Source: an uncultured Prevotellaceae bacterium (GTDB taxonomy: Bacteria > Bacteroidota > Bacteroidia > Bacteroidales > Bacteroidaceae). Taken from it: a DNA stretch of 44,646 nt. Shown one piece after another: positions 9,685 through 17,729 of the stretch (positions are counted from its first letter, which is position 1; every line of letters begins with the position of its first letter). The DNA is taken from the NCBI GenBank assembly GCA_900321835.1, contig ONXQ01000001.1, positions 1 through 44,646 of the forward strand, read 5' to 3'. Under the pieces are notes generated by a model, which worked only from the letters and a program-made list of their open reading frames with translations, was not told the origin of the DNA and searched no databases. The position numbers were made by a program, and so were the translations under genes.

Positions 9685-9768
9685 TGCCCGAGCGCTTGGA
9701 CAAAAACGTCTGAGCGCTCAGACGATTTCTTCCGAGCGCTCAGACGAAAATTTCCGAGCGCTCAGCCC
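9685..9768. repeat. 22-bp-period palindrome array, GAGCGCTC family (4 units)
   Basis: Four 18-bp units at 9685, 9707, 9729 and 9751, separated by 4-bp spacers AAAA, ATTT and AAAA, so the period is exactly 22 bp. The second unit, CGTCTGAGCGCTCAGACG, is a perfect 18-bp palindrome; the others differ at the edges. The array lies between two divergent promoters (9598-9628 and 9862-9891). It is the only array in the window not placed next to a gene 3' end. The 9540-10001 gap also holds those promoters and a leader repeat at 9902. Confidence 0.85.
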
Positions 9769-9861
9769 TTTACGCGTGCGCCTGCGTGAGGAACGCCGGG
9801 GTGCGGGGGATTCCCCTATACGGTTTAGGGAAAAAAGTCGGCGCATTTAGGCAGAATCCCC

Positions 9862-9891
9862 TTGCGGTGTGGCTAAACTGTCGTAACTTTG
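9862..9891 (+). promoter_or_regulatory. Bacteroidota promoter of the Tyr-rich secreted protein
   Basis: TTG at 9862-9864, a 19-bp spacer and TAACTTTG at 9884-9891 fit the Bacteroidota consensus exactly. Transcription would begin near 9898, leaving a leader of about 100 nt before the ATG at 10002. Confidence 0.78.
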
Positions 9892-9901
9892 CAGCGTCAA
9901 A

Positions 9902-9956
9902 ACAAGTACAAAGGACCAGGGACAAGTGCAAAGGACAATGTACAAAGTACCAAGAG
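9902..9956 (+). repeat. Degenerate 20-bp tandem repeat in a 5' leader
   Basis: ACAAGTACAAAGGACCAGGG (9902-9921) is followed directly by ACAAGTGCAAAGGACAATGT (9922-9941), 16 of 20 identical, then a partial copy (ACAAAGTACCAAG). It would fill most of the transcribed leader of the gene at 10002. No start codon is in a useful frame. Confidence 0.5.
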
Positions 9957-10001
9957 GTCCATCCAATTCAACGAACAACCCAATAAGAAAGGAGCAACAT
10001 T

Positions 10002-11006
10002 ATGAAGACGATGAAAATGACCCTCGCAGCCGTTGCAATGTTCATCACCACGATGACGATGCAGGCACAGCCGATGTCGTACTACGCTATGCGCGAGAAC
10101 GCTCGGTTCCTCACCGACCGTATGGCCTACATGCTGGGCATCGCCACCAGTCTGCTCGACGACCTCTATATGATCAACTACGATTATATCTGCGGTGTGA
10201 ACGACTACCTCGACGACGTGGCCTACGGCTATCACTACGACGACTACATGGCCGTGCTCTATGCACGCGACGCCGCCCTGCGCCGTCTGCTCTCGCCCTA
10301 CCAGTGGAGCCGTCTGATGACCTACGACTACTTCTACCGTCCGATTTCGTTCGTCAATCGCCGCTGGAGTTTCAGCATCTACGCCTACGACCCCTATCGC
10401 ACGCACTTCTACTACCACGTGCCCCATCGTTACGACCACTATCGTGGCGGCCACTTCTTCCGCGGAATGGCACCGGCCGGTGGACACATCGGTCCGCACG
10501 GAGGCGGAGGTCCCGGTTACCACATCGGTGGCGGACAGCCCAACCGTCCGCAGCACGGCTACGACTCGCGCTACGACAACCGTGGCAACATGGGCGGCGA
10601 CCATGCCGGACAACCCAACGGCGGAAACAACCACGGTGCAGGTGGCGGCGGAATGAACGGCTCCAACGACAACCGCAATGTCGGCACAGGCGGTGCTGTA
10701 CGCCACGTCGGAACCACTTCGCAAGGCCTCGAAAGCCGTCCCTCCAGCACACGTCAGGTAGGCGGAAACACGGGCATCGAAATGCGCGGAGCAACCCGTC
10801 AGGTGTCTGCACCCACACAGGGCGCCACACGCAGCGCCGTTCGCCAGAACGCCATGCCCAGCCAGAGTGCCACCCGCAGTGCAGTGCGCCAAAGCGCAGC
10901 ACCCAGCCAGAGTGCCATCCGTAGCACGGGCGCCAGCCGAGGCAGCGCCGCTGCCACACGCAGCACCAGCGGCGGAGGCGGCACACGGGGCGGAGGACGC
11001 CGATAA
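10002..11006 (+). CDS. Secreted Tyr/His-rich protein with basic Ser/Ala/Arg repeat tail
   Basis: 334 aa, signal peptide 1-22 (MKTMKMTLAAVAMFITTMTM then QAQ). Residues 25-150 are unusually rich in Tyr, Asp, His and Arg (for example DDVAYGYHYDDYMAVLYARD). Residues 150-235 are Gly/His/Asn-rich and look disordered. Residues about 260-320 carry degenerate repeats of about 15 aa (GATRSAVRQNAMPSQS, SATRSAVRQSAAPSQS), and the end is GGGGTRGGGRR. I recognise no domain. It has its own promoter and terminator, so it is a single-gene transcript. The basic tail and Tyr-rich head could suit binding to an anionic polymer or the envelope, but that is a guess. Confidence 0.75.
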   Translation: MKTMKMTLAAVAMFITTMTMQAQPMSYYAMRENARFLTDRMAYMLGIATSLLDDLYMINYDYICGVNDYLDDVAYGYHYDDYMAVLYARDAALRRLLSPYQWSRLMTYDYFYRPISFVNRRWSFSIYAYDPYRTHFYYHVPHRYDHYRGGHFFRGMAPAGGHIGPHGGGGPGYHIGGGQPNRPQHGYDSRYDNRGNMGGDHAGQPNGGNNHGAGGGGMNGSNDNRNVGTGGAVRHVGTTSQGLESRPSSTRQVGGNTGIEMRGATRQVSAPTQGATRSAVRQNAMPSQSATRSAVRQSAAPSQSAIRSTGASRGSAAATRSTSGGGGTRGGGRR

Positions 11007-11029
11007 AGACCCTTCGAACGGAAAAAAAC

Positions 11030-11070
11030 AGAGAGCCTTCTGATAGATTTCTCTCTCAAAGGCTCTCTTT
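11030..11070 (+). terminator. Hairpin after the Tyr-rich protein gene
   Basis: AGAGAGCCTT (11030-11039) pairs with AAGGCTCTCT (11059-11068) across a 19-nt loop. It begins 24 bp after the stop codon. Only a short T run follows, so it may be a weak terminator or an RNA 3'-end stabiliser. Confidence 0.55.
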
Positions 11071-11178
11071 ACCTACAACTTAGACCTTAACAAATTTCAC
11101 TTCAATCTCCTTCGGCATCGGCCGAAGATTCGCAAAAACTCTCTTTCTACTTATTTTATTTATTGGTTCTAAGAACGG

Positions 11179-11220
11179 GGGCTGCTCTTTCGCGAGAAAC
11201 GGCAGCCCTCACTGTTTTTG
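11179..11220 (+). terminator. Rho-independent terminator
   Basis: GGGCTGC (11179-11185) pairs with GCAGCCC (11202-11208), with an inner TTTC-GCGA-GAAA hairpin. It is followed by ACTGTTTTTGTTTT, a typical U-tract for plus-strand transcripts. It lies about 170 bp after the 10002 gene, leaving a 110-nt stretch between the two hairpins. Confidence 0.65.
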
Positions 11221-11224
11221 TTTT

Positions 11225-11300
11225 GTCGAGGGTCAAGGGTCGTGGGCCAAGGGTCTGAAGTCAGGAGACTCTCGGCTCTTAACCCTCGACTCTTGACTCA
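11225..11300. repeat. GGGTCAAGGGTC-type repeat that runs into the end of ybeY
   Basis: The left part (11225-11255) is GTCGAGGGTCAAGGGTC plus a further GGCCAAGGGTC. The right part (11275-11300) is the inverted form, with AACCCTCGACTCTTGACTC. Together they form an imperfect inverted repeat. The right arm encodes the last seven residues and the stop codon of YbeY. Confidence 0.6.
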
Positions 11301-11707
11301 ATCAAAGCCAGCGCCTCGTTCTCGTGACGCTCCATCACGGCACGTTCGCCCGGACCCTTGTCGTTGATGCCGCACAGATGCAGAATGCCGTGGATGATGA
11401 CGCGGTGCAGTTCCTGTTCGTACGTCGTGTGAAACTGCTCCGCATTGCTGCGCACTGTGTCGAGCGAGATGAAGATGTCGCCTGCAATGCGGCGGTCCTC
11501 GGTGTAGTCGAAAGTGATGATATCGGTATAGTAGTCGTGCTGCAGATATTGACGGTTGACGTCGAGGATGCGCTCATCGTCGCAGAATATGTAGGCGACG
11601 TCACCCACCGTGAAGCCATGCCGGGCAGCCACCTGGCGAATCCAGGCAGAAGTGTCGCGGCGCCTGATTTTGGGCATCGCCACGTTTTCGGTGTTATACG
11701 TAATCAT
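11279..11707 (-). CDS. ybeY: Endoribonuclease YbeY, 16S rRNA maturation
   Basis: 142 aa metal-dependent RNase involved in 16S rRNA 3'-end maturation and ribosome quality control, cytoplasmic. The zinc motif is at HGILHLCGINDKG: His106 and His110 are present, while the third ligand, His in the usual GYDH form, is replaced by the Asn-Asp of GINDK, as I recall for Bacteroidota homologues (GYKDK). The start ATG overlaps the stop codon of the protease gene by 4 bp (ATGA), which suggests coupled translation. The final residues ESRVEG are encoded by repeat DNA, so the true ancestral C-terminus may differ. Confidence 0.9.
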   Translation of the reverse strand: MITYNTENVAMPKIRRRDTSAWIRQVAARHGFTVGDVAYIFCDDERILDVNRQYLQHDYYTDIITFDYTEDRRIAGDIFISLDTVRSNAEQFHTTYEQELHRVIIHGILHLCGINDKGPGERAVMERHENEALALIESRVEG

Positions 11708-13290
11708 TCTTCTTTCAATGCTTTAAGTCCTTCGGTGTAAATGGAGTTCACTGGGTTGACCACCTGGAAGTATTCCGACATGTCCCAGAGGTCGCGTGCC
11801 AGAAATGCCTTCAGCATCAGGTGGGCCGTGGGACGCGTCGCCTGCCAGGTCGAGTCGCAGTAGTCGATGTGCTGCTTCCGAGCCTCGGCCAGCAGCATGT
11901 CGGTCATGTCCTGCGGCACTTCGAAGTGGGCGAGGAACTGCTGGAAAGAGGCGGCGTCCTTGTACGTCCGCTTGAGTTTCTTGCGGTGCTTGTCCATGTA
12001 GCGGAGCGACGTGTTGAGAATGCATGACTTGGCCATCAACTGGCGGTGCAGGGGAGAGAACTGCGTCGTGTCGAGCGGGACATAGACGTCGGGCATGATG
12101 CCTCCGCCGCCATAGACGGTGCGGTGCAGGCGCAGGGTTTCGTAACGCAGCGTGCTGTCGAGACGGATGCTGTCGGCCGACGTGAGTTCGCCGCTTTTCA
12201 GGCGCTGATTGATGTCGTCGTCGTACTGCTGCTTCTGGCCGGCCTTGTAAGGCTTCTGGATGCAGCGTCCGGAGGGGCTGTAGTAGTGGCTGGTGGTCAG
12301 ACGGATGACACTCTTGTCGGGCAGTTCGAAGGGACGCTGCACAAGGCCTTTGGCAAAGGTGCGCCGTCCGACAATCTGGCCGCGGTCGTTGTCCTGTAAG
12401 GCCCCACTGACGATTTCGGCGGCGCTCGCCGTATAACTGTCGGTCAGAACGACGACGGGCAGGTGCTGCAGCGTGCCGTGGCCGTTGGCGCGGAAGTCCT
12501 GACGCGGAATGCTGCGCCCTTCGGTATAGACGATGAGTGTGCCGCCGGGCAGAAACTCGTTCGCCAGTTCGACAGCCGCACTGAGGTAGCCGCCGCCGTT
12601 GCCTTGAAGGTCGAGCAGCAGGCGCCGCATCCCCTGGCCCTGCAAGGTGCGGACAGCCGACATGAACTCCTCGTGCGTGGTTTGACCGAAACTGCTCAGG
12701 CGGATGTAGCCGACCGAGTCGCCAATCATGTACGACGCATCCATCGTATGGACAGGGATTTTGTCGCGCACGATGGTGAACTCGTTCACACCCTTCACGC
12801 CTTCGCGCATCACGCCGATGCGCACTTCAGAGTCCTTCGGCCCGCGCAGGCGCCGCATGATGTCCTCGCGCGACATCTTCACGCCGGCAATGGCTGTGTC
12901 GTTCACCGTCACAATGCGGTCGCCGGCCAGGATGCCCTTCCGCTCGGAAGGACCTCCGCTGACAGGCTGAATCACCACCAGCGTGTCCTCAATCATGTTG
13001 AACTGTACGCCGATGCCTTCGAACGACCCGTTCAGGTTCTCGGTCGAACGCTCCACGTCCTTCGCCTTGATGTAACTGGAGTGGGGGTCGAGTTGCTTGA
13101 GCATACCGTCGATGGCGCTGTCAACGACCTTCTCCTCTGTGAGGCTGTCCACATAGAAGTGGCTGATGAAAAACTCGGCGGCCTGTATCTTCTGCACCTG
13201 AGTGCGGTCGATGTCGAAGTGCTGTGCGCTCGCACCCACGGCATGGAGCAGGCACAGGCAGAGTAGGGTAAAAATGGGGTTGAACTTCAT
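11704..13290 (-). CDS. S41 (C-terminal processing) peptidase with PDZ domain
   Basis: 528 aa, signal peptide 1-22 (LLHAVGASA-QHF), so periplasmic or outer-membrane-facing. PDZ domain at about 85-170 (GSFEGIGVQF...LAGDRIVTVND). The protease domain contains the catalytic Ser-Lys dyad: Ser289 in SYTASAAEI and Lys314 in TFAKGLVQ, 25 residues apart as in CtpA/Tsp. The family trims the C-termini of envelope proteins. It sits between coaD and ybeY, in the operon read from parE; a 3-unit palindrome array separates it from coaD. Confidence 0.9.
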   Translation of the reverse strand: MKFNPIFTLLCLCLLHAVGASAQHFDIDRTQVQKIQAAEFFISHFYVDSLTEEKVVDSAIDGMLKQLDPHSSYIKAKDVERSTENLNGSFEGIGVQFNMIEDTLVVIQPVSGGPSERKGILAGDRIVTVNDTAIAGVKMSREDIMRRLRGPKDSEVRIGVMREGVKGVNEFTIVRDKIPVHTMDASYMIGDSVGYIRLSSFGQTTHEEFMSAVRTLQGQGMRRLLLDLQGNGGGYLSAAVELANEFLPGGTLIVYTEGRSIPRQDFRANGHGTLQHLPVVVLTDSYTASAAEIVSGALQDNDRGQIVGRRTFAKGLVQRPFELPDKSVIRLTTSHYYSPSGRCIQKPYKAGQKQQYDDDINQRLKSGELTSADSIRLDSTLRYETLRLHRTVYGGGGIMPDVYVPLDTTQFSPLHRQLMAKSCILNTSLRYMDKHRKKLKRTYKDAASFQQFLAHFEVPQDMTDMLLAEARKQHIDYCDSTWQATRPTAHLMLKAFLARDLWDMSEYFQVVNPVNSIYTEGLKALKEE

Positions 13291-13300
13291 ACGTGCGGAA

Positions 13301-13362
13301 GTTTTAAGTGCTTGAAAAAAAAGTTTTAAGCACTTGGAAATAAATTTTTAAGTGCTTGAATG
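13301..13362. repeat. 22-bp-period palindrome array, AAGYRCTT family (3 units)
   Basis: Three AT-rich 18-bp units at 13301 (GTTTTAAGTGCTTGAAAA), 13323 (GTTTTAAGCACTTGGAAA) and 13345 (TTTTTAAGTGCTTGAATG), with 4-bp spacers AAAA and TAAA: again exactly 22 bp. Each folds as a 7-bp stem with a 2-nt centre when a G-T pair is allowed. It lies in the 87-bp gap between the coaD stop and the protease start. Confidence 0.8.
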
Positions 13363-13377
13363 TTCGTGCCGACTGAA

Positions 13378-13839
13378 TCACGCCGGCAGAAACGCCGAAG
13401 CGTCGTGACCGTAGCGCAGCAGTTCGCGAACGATGCTGCTGCTCACGGCGGCGTGCTCGGGCAGGGCAAAGAGCAGGACGGTGTCGATGCCCTGCGGATA
13501 GCGAGAACCGACCGAGATGCGGCGGTTGACGTCGGCCAGGTCGCGCTCATACTCCATGTCCTTCACCGTGCGGATGCTGCGCAGCAGGGCCGTCGCACCG
13601 ACCTCGGCAGCGAAGTCGGTCGTGAGGCCCTCGTAACTGCACACCGTCACGCGCGGTTCTGCGGCATAGACGCGCTCGATCTGCGCCTTCCGCTCCTCGA
13701 TGCTGAACATGCCTTTCTTCTCGGGATGCACGCCGATGGCGACAATCACCTCGGCGCCCATCGCCAGGGCGCGGTCAACCACGTCCTTGTGCCCGACCGT
13801 GAACGGGTCGAACGAACCGGGGAACAGCCACTTATTCAT
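13378..13839 (-). CDS. coaD: Phosphopantetheine adenylyltransferase
   Basis: 153 aa. Catalyses ATP + 4'-phosphopantetheine to dephospho-CoA, the penultimate step of CoA synthesis. Shows the nucleotidyltransferase motif GSFDPFTVGH (8-17), the conserved Arg in LLRSIRTVKDMEYE (about 86-98), and the ATP-binding SSSIVREL (133-140). Length is normal for the family. On the minus strand it follows the HNH endonuclease gene after 21 bp. In many Bacteroidales coaD follows parE directly (recalled), so the restriction pair looks inserted. Confidence 0.95.
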   Translation of the reverse strand: MNKWLFPGSFDPFTVGHKDVVDRALAMGAEVIVAIGVHPEKKGMFSIEERKAQIERVYAAEPRVTVCSYEGLTTDFAAEVGATALLRSIRTVKDMEYERDLADVNRRISVGSRYPQGIDTVLLFALPEHAAVSSSIVRELLRYGHDASAFLPA

Positions 13840-13860
13840 CTGTTGTTTTTTTTCAGTTAA

Positions 13861-14571
13861 CTACTTTATATGTTCCTTTATCATTTCTTTGATAGTCTCT
13901 TCGGCTCTTTCAGTTCCGACGAGTTCAATTAAGCGATTGTAATCTTCGACTTCATCCCCAGTAAAGGTGATGATAATTTGACGTTGCTCTTGACCTGCAA
14001 CATGAGAATAATTCTCTGGATGTGCCCAGAAACAACTTAAGCAGAAGTTGGAATCCTTACGCTCCCAGTTGGGGCAATGTTCACATGTCCAGGATTTAGC
14101 CCTGTTGGCCGAAGGACTAAGCAGCATGTAGCAGTCGATGTCGTTCTCATCCTGTTCACCTCCAATCTCGTAGGGTATTCGATGGTCCACCTGTAATAAA
14201 CGTTCCTCCATGGGTTGAAGATATACGAAACATTTGGAGCCAAATTTCTCGACAAGAGCCTTTTTGATAGCAGAAGAAAGGATGGTGCGCCCTTTTACCT
14301 TGGAAATTTTATCATCTGCCTTGGAAAAATCCCCAAAACGATAGGCCGCGATGGCGCGTCCGTTCGCACCCTTTACACGGAATGTTTCCAAAGGAATCCC
14401 TAATTCTCGGACATCTCGCGCGGCACGAGGTGCGTGCTCATACCCTAAGTCCTTTAATTCTTCTGTTGTGACATAGCCCTTTTCCAGAATCTGTTGAATA
14501 ACGGTTTTGGGTCGTTTAGCCGTTACAGATTTCAATTTGGCCAAAAAGGCTTTTGACAATTTTTGTTTCAT
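13861..14571 (-). CDS. HNH-type endonuclease with N-terminal winged helix (putative restriction enzyme)
   Basis: 236 aa. Residues 20-65 (TVIQQILEKGYVTTEELKDL...PRAARDVRELGIPLETFRVK) look like a winged-helix DNA reader. The nuclease part has DHRIPYEIGG (Asp129-His130), Asn156 in SPSANRAKSW, and a zinc knuckle Cys163-x2-Cys166 and Cys177-x2-Cys180, typical of HNH enzymes. Its ATG overlaps the end of the adenine methyltransferase gene by 4 bp, so the two are translated together, as in a type II restriction-modification pair. Base composition is lower in GC than parE and coaD on either side, which suggests transfer. Recognition site unknown. Confidence 0.82.
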   Translation of the reverse strand: MKQKLSKAFLAKLKSVTAKRPKTVIQQILEKGYVTTEELKDLGYEHAPRAARDVRELGIPLETFRVKGANGRAIAAYRFGDFSKADDKISKVKGRTILSSAIKKALVEKFGSKCFVYLQPMEERLLQVDHRIPYEIGGEQDENDIDCYMLLSPSANRAKSWTCEHCPNWERKDSNFCLSCFWAHPENYSHVAGQEQRQIIITFTGDEVEDYNRLIELVGTERAEETIKEMIKEHIK

Positions 14572-15482
14572 AGAGCAACGGTGTCAAATAGTGTTTGTTG
14601 TATAGGAAGGAATGGCTTGGGGTTCTGTTGCAGCCCTCGACTGATATAAAGGGCTTCGTAGGTGATTTCTTTTTTCCCCAACAAAAGACTTTGGCTTGAA
14701 AGTCCTGCTCGCAACATGACTTTCTCTAATTCCAGGTCTGTAGGAAGTTCTTTCCCATATTGTTTCTCACCACATATTCCGTCGTAACTGACCAGAAAAT
14801 CCACTCCACGCTTATTAAGGCTATCGAGAGCCTTGACAAAGTCGTCGAAAACTATTCCCGAAAGATAACGTGGGTCGCGTGTGCTTGACACTCCTTGATA
14901 GGGTGGGTCCATGTAAACAATGTCTCCAGGTTGTGCCATGTCCAAAATTTCCCTATAGTCTTTTGAATAAAAGGAAGAGTGCCCTTTGAGGTAATAGGAA
15001 ATGGCATAGACGTTGGGCTTCAGCGTTTTGGGAGAGGTTCCGTTTCTGCGTTTGTCTGGCGATTGGTTGAAGTTTCCAAATGAGTCATATCGGACAGAAC
15101 CTTTCACGCAACGAGCCAGTAAGTAAAGCATGTTGGCAGGAGTCTTGGCTCCGTGGTTGAAATCATCACGAACTTTATAGTAGTGGTCGATGCTCCCCAA
15201 TTCATAACAGAATTGTTCGCTCCAGACAGTAGAATACTGGCTGATTAACTCCGTAGGATTGTTGACTGCGGACTCTATAACGCTGACAAGTGGAGCGTTA
15301 AGGTCGTTGATGATATAACAGCCTGCTCTTTTTTGCAGGGCAGTAGCAATGGTGATGGCTGCCATGCCTGCGAAAGGTTCTACCAAGCGCTCAAAATGCT
15401 GAGGCATGTATTGTAGAATCTTGGAGGCAAGGTTGCGCTTTGAACCTTGATACTGAACGATATGTGGCACGGAGTTGCTCAT
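14568..15482 (-). CDS. D12-class (Dam-like) adenine-N6 DNA methyltransferase
   Basis: 304 aa. Transfers methyl from SAM to adenine in DNA. Motif X/I region: YQGSKRNLASKIL (11-23) and EPFAGMAAI (35-43); the usual FxGxG is FAGMA here. Motif IV is DPPY (192-195), and RYDSFGNFN (131-139) corresponds to the conserved RxNxxGxFN of the family. It probably protects DNA against the overlapping HNH enzyme. It is translated first, so the host would be methylated before the nuclease accumulates. Starts 33 bp after the parE stop. Low GC like its partner. Confidence 0.88.
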   Translation of the reverse strand: MSNSVPHIVQYQGSKRNLASKILQYMPQHFERLVEPFAGMAAITIATALQKRAGCYIINDLNAPLVSVIESAVNNPTELISQYSTVWSEQFCYELGSIDHYYKVRDDFNHGAKTPANMLYLLARCVKGSVRYDSFGNFNQSPDKRRNGTSPKTLKPNVYAISYYLKGHSSFYSKDYREILDMAQPGDIVYMDPPYQGVSSTRDPRYLSGIVFDDFVKALDSLNKRGVDFLVSYDGICGEKQYGKELPTDLELEKVMLRAGLSSQSLLLGKKEITYEALYISRGLQQNPKPFLPIQQTLFDTVAL

Positions 15483-15515
15483 GACAAAATGTTTGATACG
15501 GCGATAGACAAAAGA

Positions 15516-17528
15516 CTACTCTTCCGTGTCTTCTTCTGGACGGTCTTCTTCGATGCGCAGGTTGCCGATGATGAAGTCCTGACGGGCGGAGGTGTTCTTG
15601 CCCATGTAGTATTCGAGGAGTTCCTTCACCTGGTCGGTCTTGCGCAGGGTGACTTGCTCGAGACGGATGTCGGGACCGATGAAGCCTCGGAACTCGTCGG
15701 GCGAAATCTCGCCCAGACCTTTGAACCGGGTGATTTCGGGTTCGGGACCGAGTTGCTCGATGGCGTTGACGCGCTCCTCGTCGCTGTAGCAGTAGCGGGT
15801 GATCATGTCGCCCTTGTCGTCGGCGTGGGTCTTTTCCCATGCCTCGAGCACGGTTTTCTTGATGCGCTTCTTGCGGTTGCGGACGCGGAACAGGGGGGTC
15901 TGGAGGATGTAAACATGGCCCTTGCGGACGAGTTCGGGGAAGAATTGCAGGAAGAACGTCATCATGAGCAGTCGGATGTGCATTCCGTCAACGTCGGCGT
16001 CGGTGGCGATGATGACTTTGTTGTAGCGGAGTCCGTCGAGCCCATCCTCGATGTTGAGGGCCGACTGGAGCAGGTTGAATTCTTCGTTTTCATAGACCAC
16101 CTTCTTCGTCAGGCCGAAGCAGTTGAGGGGCTTTCCGCGCAGGGAGAAGACGGCCTGGCTGTTGACGTCGCGGCTCTTGGTGATGGATCCGCTGGCAGAG
16201 TCGCCTTCGGTGATGAAGATGCAGGAGTCGAAGCGGGGGTCTTCTTCCTGTTCGCCGTCCTGGTTCTTCTTGGGGCGCGGAGCGGGGTCGTTGAGGTGGA
16301 TGCGGCAGTCGCGCAGTTTGCGGTTGTGCAAGTTGGCTTTTTTGGCACGCTCTCGGGCGAGTTTGGTGACGCCTGCGATGGCTTTGCGGTCGCGCTCGTT
16401 GTCCTTGATTTTCTGTTCCAGGATTTCGGCCACGTCGGGGTTGCGGTGCAGGTAGTTGTCAACTTCGGTCTTGATGAAGTCGCCGACGAATTTGTTGACG
16501 CTGACGCCGCCGTTGGGTTCCATCGTGAGTGAGCCGAGTTTGATTTTGGTCTGCGACTCGAACTGGGGTTCCTCGACGTTGATGGCGATGGCGGCCACGA
16601 TGCCGCTGCGGATGTCGGCAAATTCGTAGTTCTTCTGATAGAATTCCTTGATGGTGCGTGCAATGTGCTCCTTGAAGGCCGACTGGTGGGTGCCGCCTTG
16701 TATGGTGTGTTGTCCGTTGACGAACGAGTGGTATTCTTCGCCGTACTGCTGGTTGGTGTGGGTGAAGGCAATCTCGATGTCGTCGCCCTTGAGGTGGATG
16801 ATGGGGTAGAGGGCGGTGGTGTCCATCGTGTCGGTGAGCAGGTCCTTCAGGCCGTTGCGCGAGGTGATGCGGCGACTGTTGTAGTAGATTTCGAGGCCTG
16901 TGTTGAGGTAGGTGTAGTTGCGCAGCATGGTCTCGACAAATTCGGGCTGGAAGCGGTAGCCGAGGAAGAGGGTGTCGTCGGGCACGAAGTGGATGAAGGT
17001 GCCGGTGTCGTCGGCGGGTGCGCCGTCGTAGGGCAGGTCGTGGGTCTCGTCGCTGCGCAGGATGCCCTTCTCGAAGTGTGCGATGCGTACGCGTCCTTCG
17101 CGATAGGAGCGCACCTCGAAGTGGCTCGACAGGGCGTTGACGGCCTTGGTGCCGACGCCGTTCAGTCCGACGCTCTTCTTGAAGGCCTTCGAGTCGTATT
17201 TGCCGCCAGTGTTGAGCATCGACACGGCCTCAATCATCTTGCCTTGCGGGATGCCGCGCCCGTAGTCGCGCACCGAGACGCTGAGGTTGTCCTCGATGTC
17301 CACTTCGATGCGGCGTCCGGCCTGCATCTTGAATTCGTCGATTGAGTTGTCGATAATCTCCTTGAGCAGCACGTAGATGCCGTCTTCGGCGTGTGAACCG
17401 TCGCCCAGTCGGCCGATATACATGCCGGGACGTGTGCGCACGTGGTCCATGTCGCTGAGGTGGCGGATGTTGTCGTCGTTATACTCCACGGGCTGCTGCG
17501 GCGTGGCAATGTCAAGTTCTTCGTTCAT
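15516..17528 (-). CDS. parE: DNA topoisomerase IV subunit B
   Basis: 670 aa type II topoisomerase ATPase subunit; with ParC it decatenates daughter chromosomes. GHKL ATPase features: EIIDNSIDE (about 57), [24 protein letters not shown]. The TOPRIM domain holds [10 protein letters not shown] and the acidic DADVDGMHI. The C-terminus [11 protein letters not shown] resembles the GyrB/ParE family end. I prefer ParE to GyrB because of length, the [13 protein letters not shown] form and the neighbouring coaD/S41 genes, an order I recall for Bacteroidales ParE. The upstream gap contains a palindrome array and no obvious consensus promoter. Confidence 0.9.
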   Translation of the reverse strand: MNEELDIATPQQPVEYNDDNIRHLSDMDHVRTRPGMYIGRLGDGSHAEDGIYVLLKEIIDNSIDEFKMQAGRRIEVDIEDNLSVSVRDYGRGIPQGKMIEAVSMLNTGGKYDSKAFKKSVGLNGVGTKAVNALSSHFEVRSYREGRVRIAHFEKGILRSDETHDLPYDGAPADDTGTFIHFVPDDTLFLGYRFQPEFVETMLRNYTYLNTGLEIYYNSRRITSRNGLKDLLTDTMDTTALYPIIHLKGDDIEIAFTHTNQQYGEEYHSFVNGQHTIQGGTHQSAFKEHIARTIKEFYQKNYEFADIRSGIVAAIAINVEEPQFESQTKIKLGSLTMEPNGGVSVNKFVGDFIKTEVDNYLHRNPDVAEILEQKIKDNERDRKAIAGVTKLARERAKKANLHNRKLRDCRIHLNDPAPRPKKNQDGEQEEDPRFDSCIFITEGDSASGSITKSRDVNSQAVFSLRGKPLNCFGLTKKVVYENEEFNLLQSALNIEDGLDGLRYNKVIIATDADVDGMHIRLLMMTFFLQFFPELVRKGHVYILQTPLFRVRNRKKRIKKTVLEAWEKTHADDKGDMITRYCYSDEERVNAIEQLGPEPEITRFKGLGEISPDEFRGFIGPDIRLEQVTLRKTDQVKELLEYYMGKNTSARQDFIIGNLRIEEDRPEEDTEE

Positions 17529-17578
17529 GTGTATGTCAGGGCCCTTTGTGGGCCGGGTGGTACGGGTGGTTGATAATC

Positions 17579-17684
17579 TTCATGCTGCGGTGGCATGGCC
17601 GTGCCACTGCGGTGGTACTTTTGTTTCACTGCGCCGGTACGGTCGTACCACTGCGTTGGTACGGTTGTACCAATGGGGTGGTAC
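17579..17684. repeat. 22-bp-period palindrome array, GTACCACTGCGG family (5 units)
   Basis: Units of 18 bp at 17579 (degenerate), 17601, 17623, 17645 and 17667; spacers GGCC, TTTT, GGTC and GGTT. Best unit: GTACCACTGCGTTGGTAC (17645). In GTACCAATGGGGTGGTAC (17667) the centre has changed but both arms (GTACCA/TGGTAC) are intact. A further TTTT and a broken unit follow to about 17706. It occupies the gap between the end of the GNAT-like gene (17730) and the start of parE (17528). Confidence 0.85.
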
Positions 17685-17729
17685 TTTTTTTGGTACAGCG
17701 GTCGGGATGCGGGGTTGCGGGCAGGGTCG

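Noticed and set aside
9897..10892. Long minus-strand open frame (331 codons) opposite the Tyr-rich protein gene
   Set aside because: It is the antisense shadow of a real gene: no start context, and an unnatural Val/His/Ala-rich composition produced by the GC-rich sense codons.
15447..16532. Plus-strand open frame of 361 codons across parE
   Set aside because: The sense strand encodes an unmistakable topoisomerase; the antisense frame has a biased Val/Asp/Glu composition and no domain.
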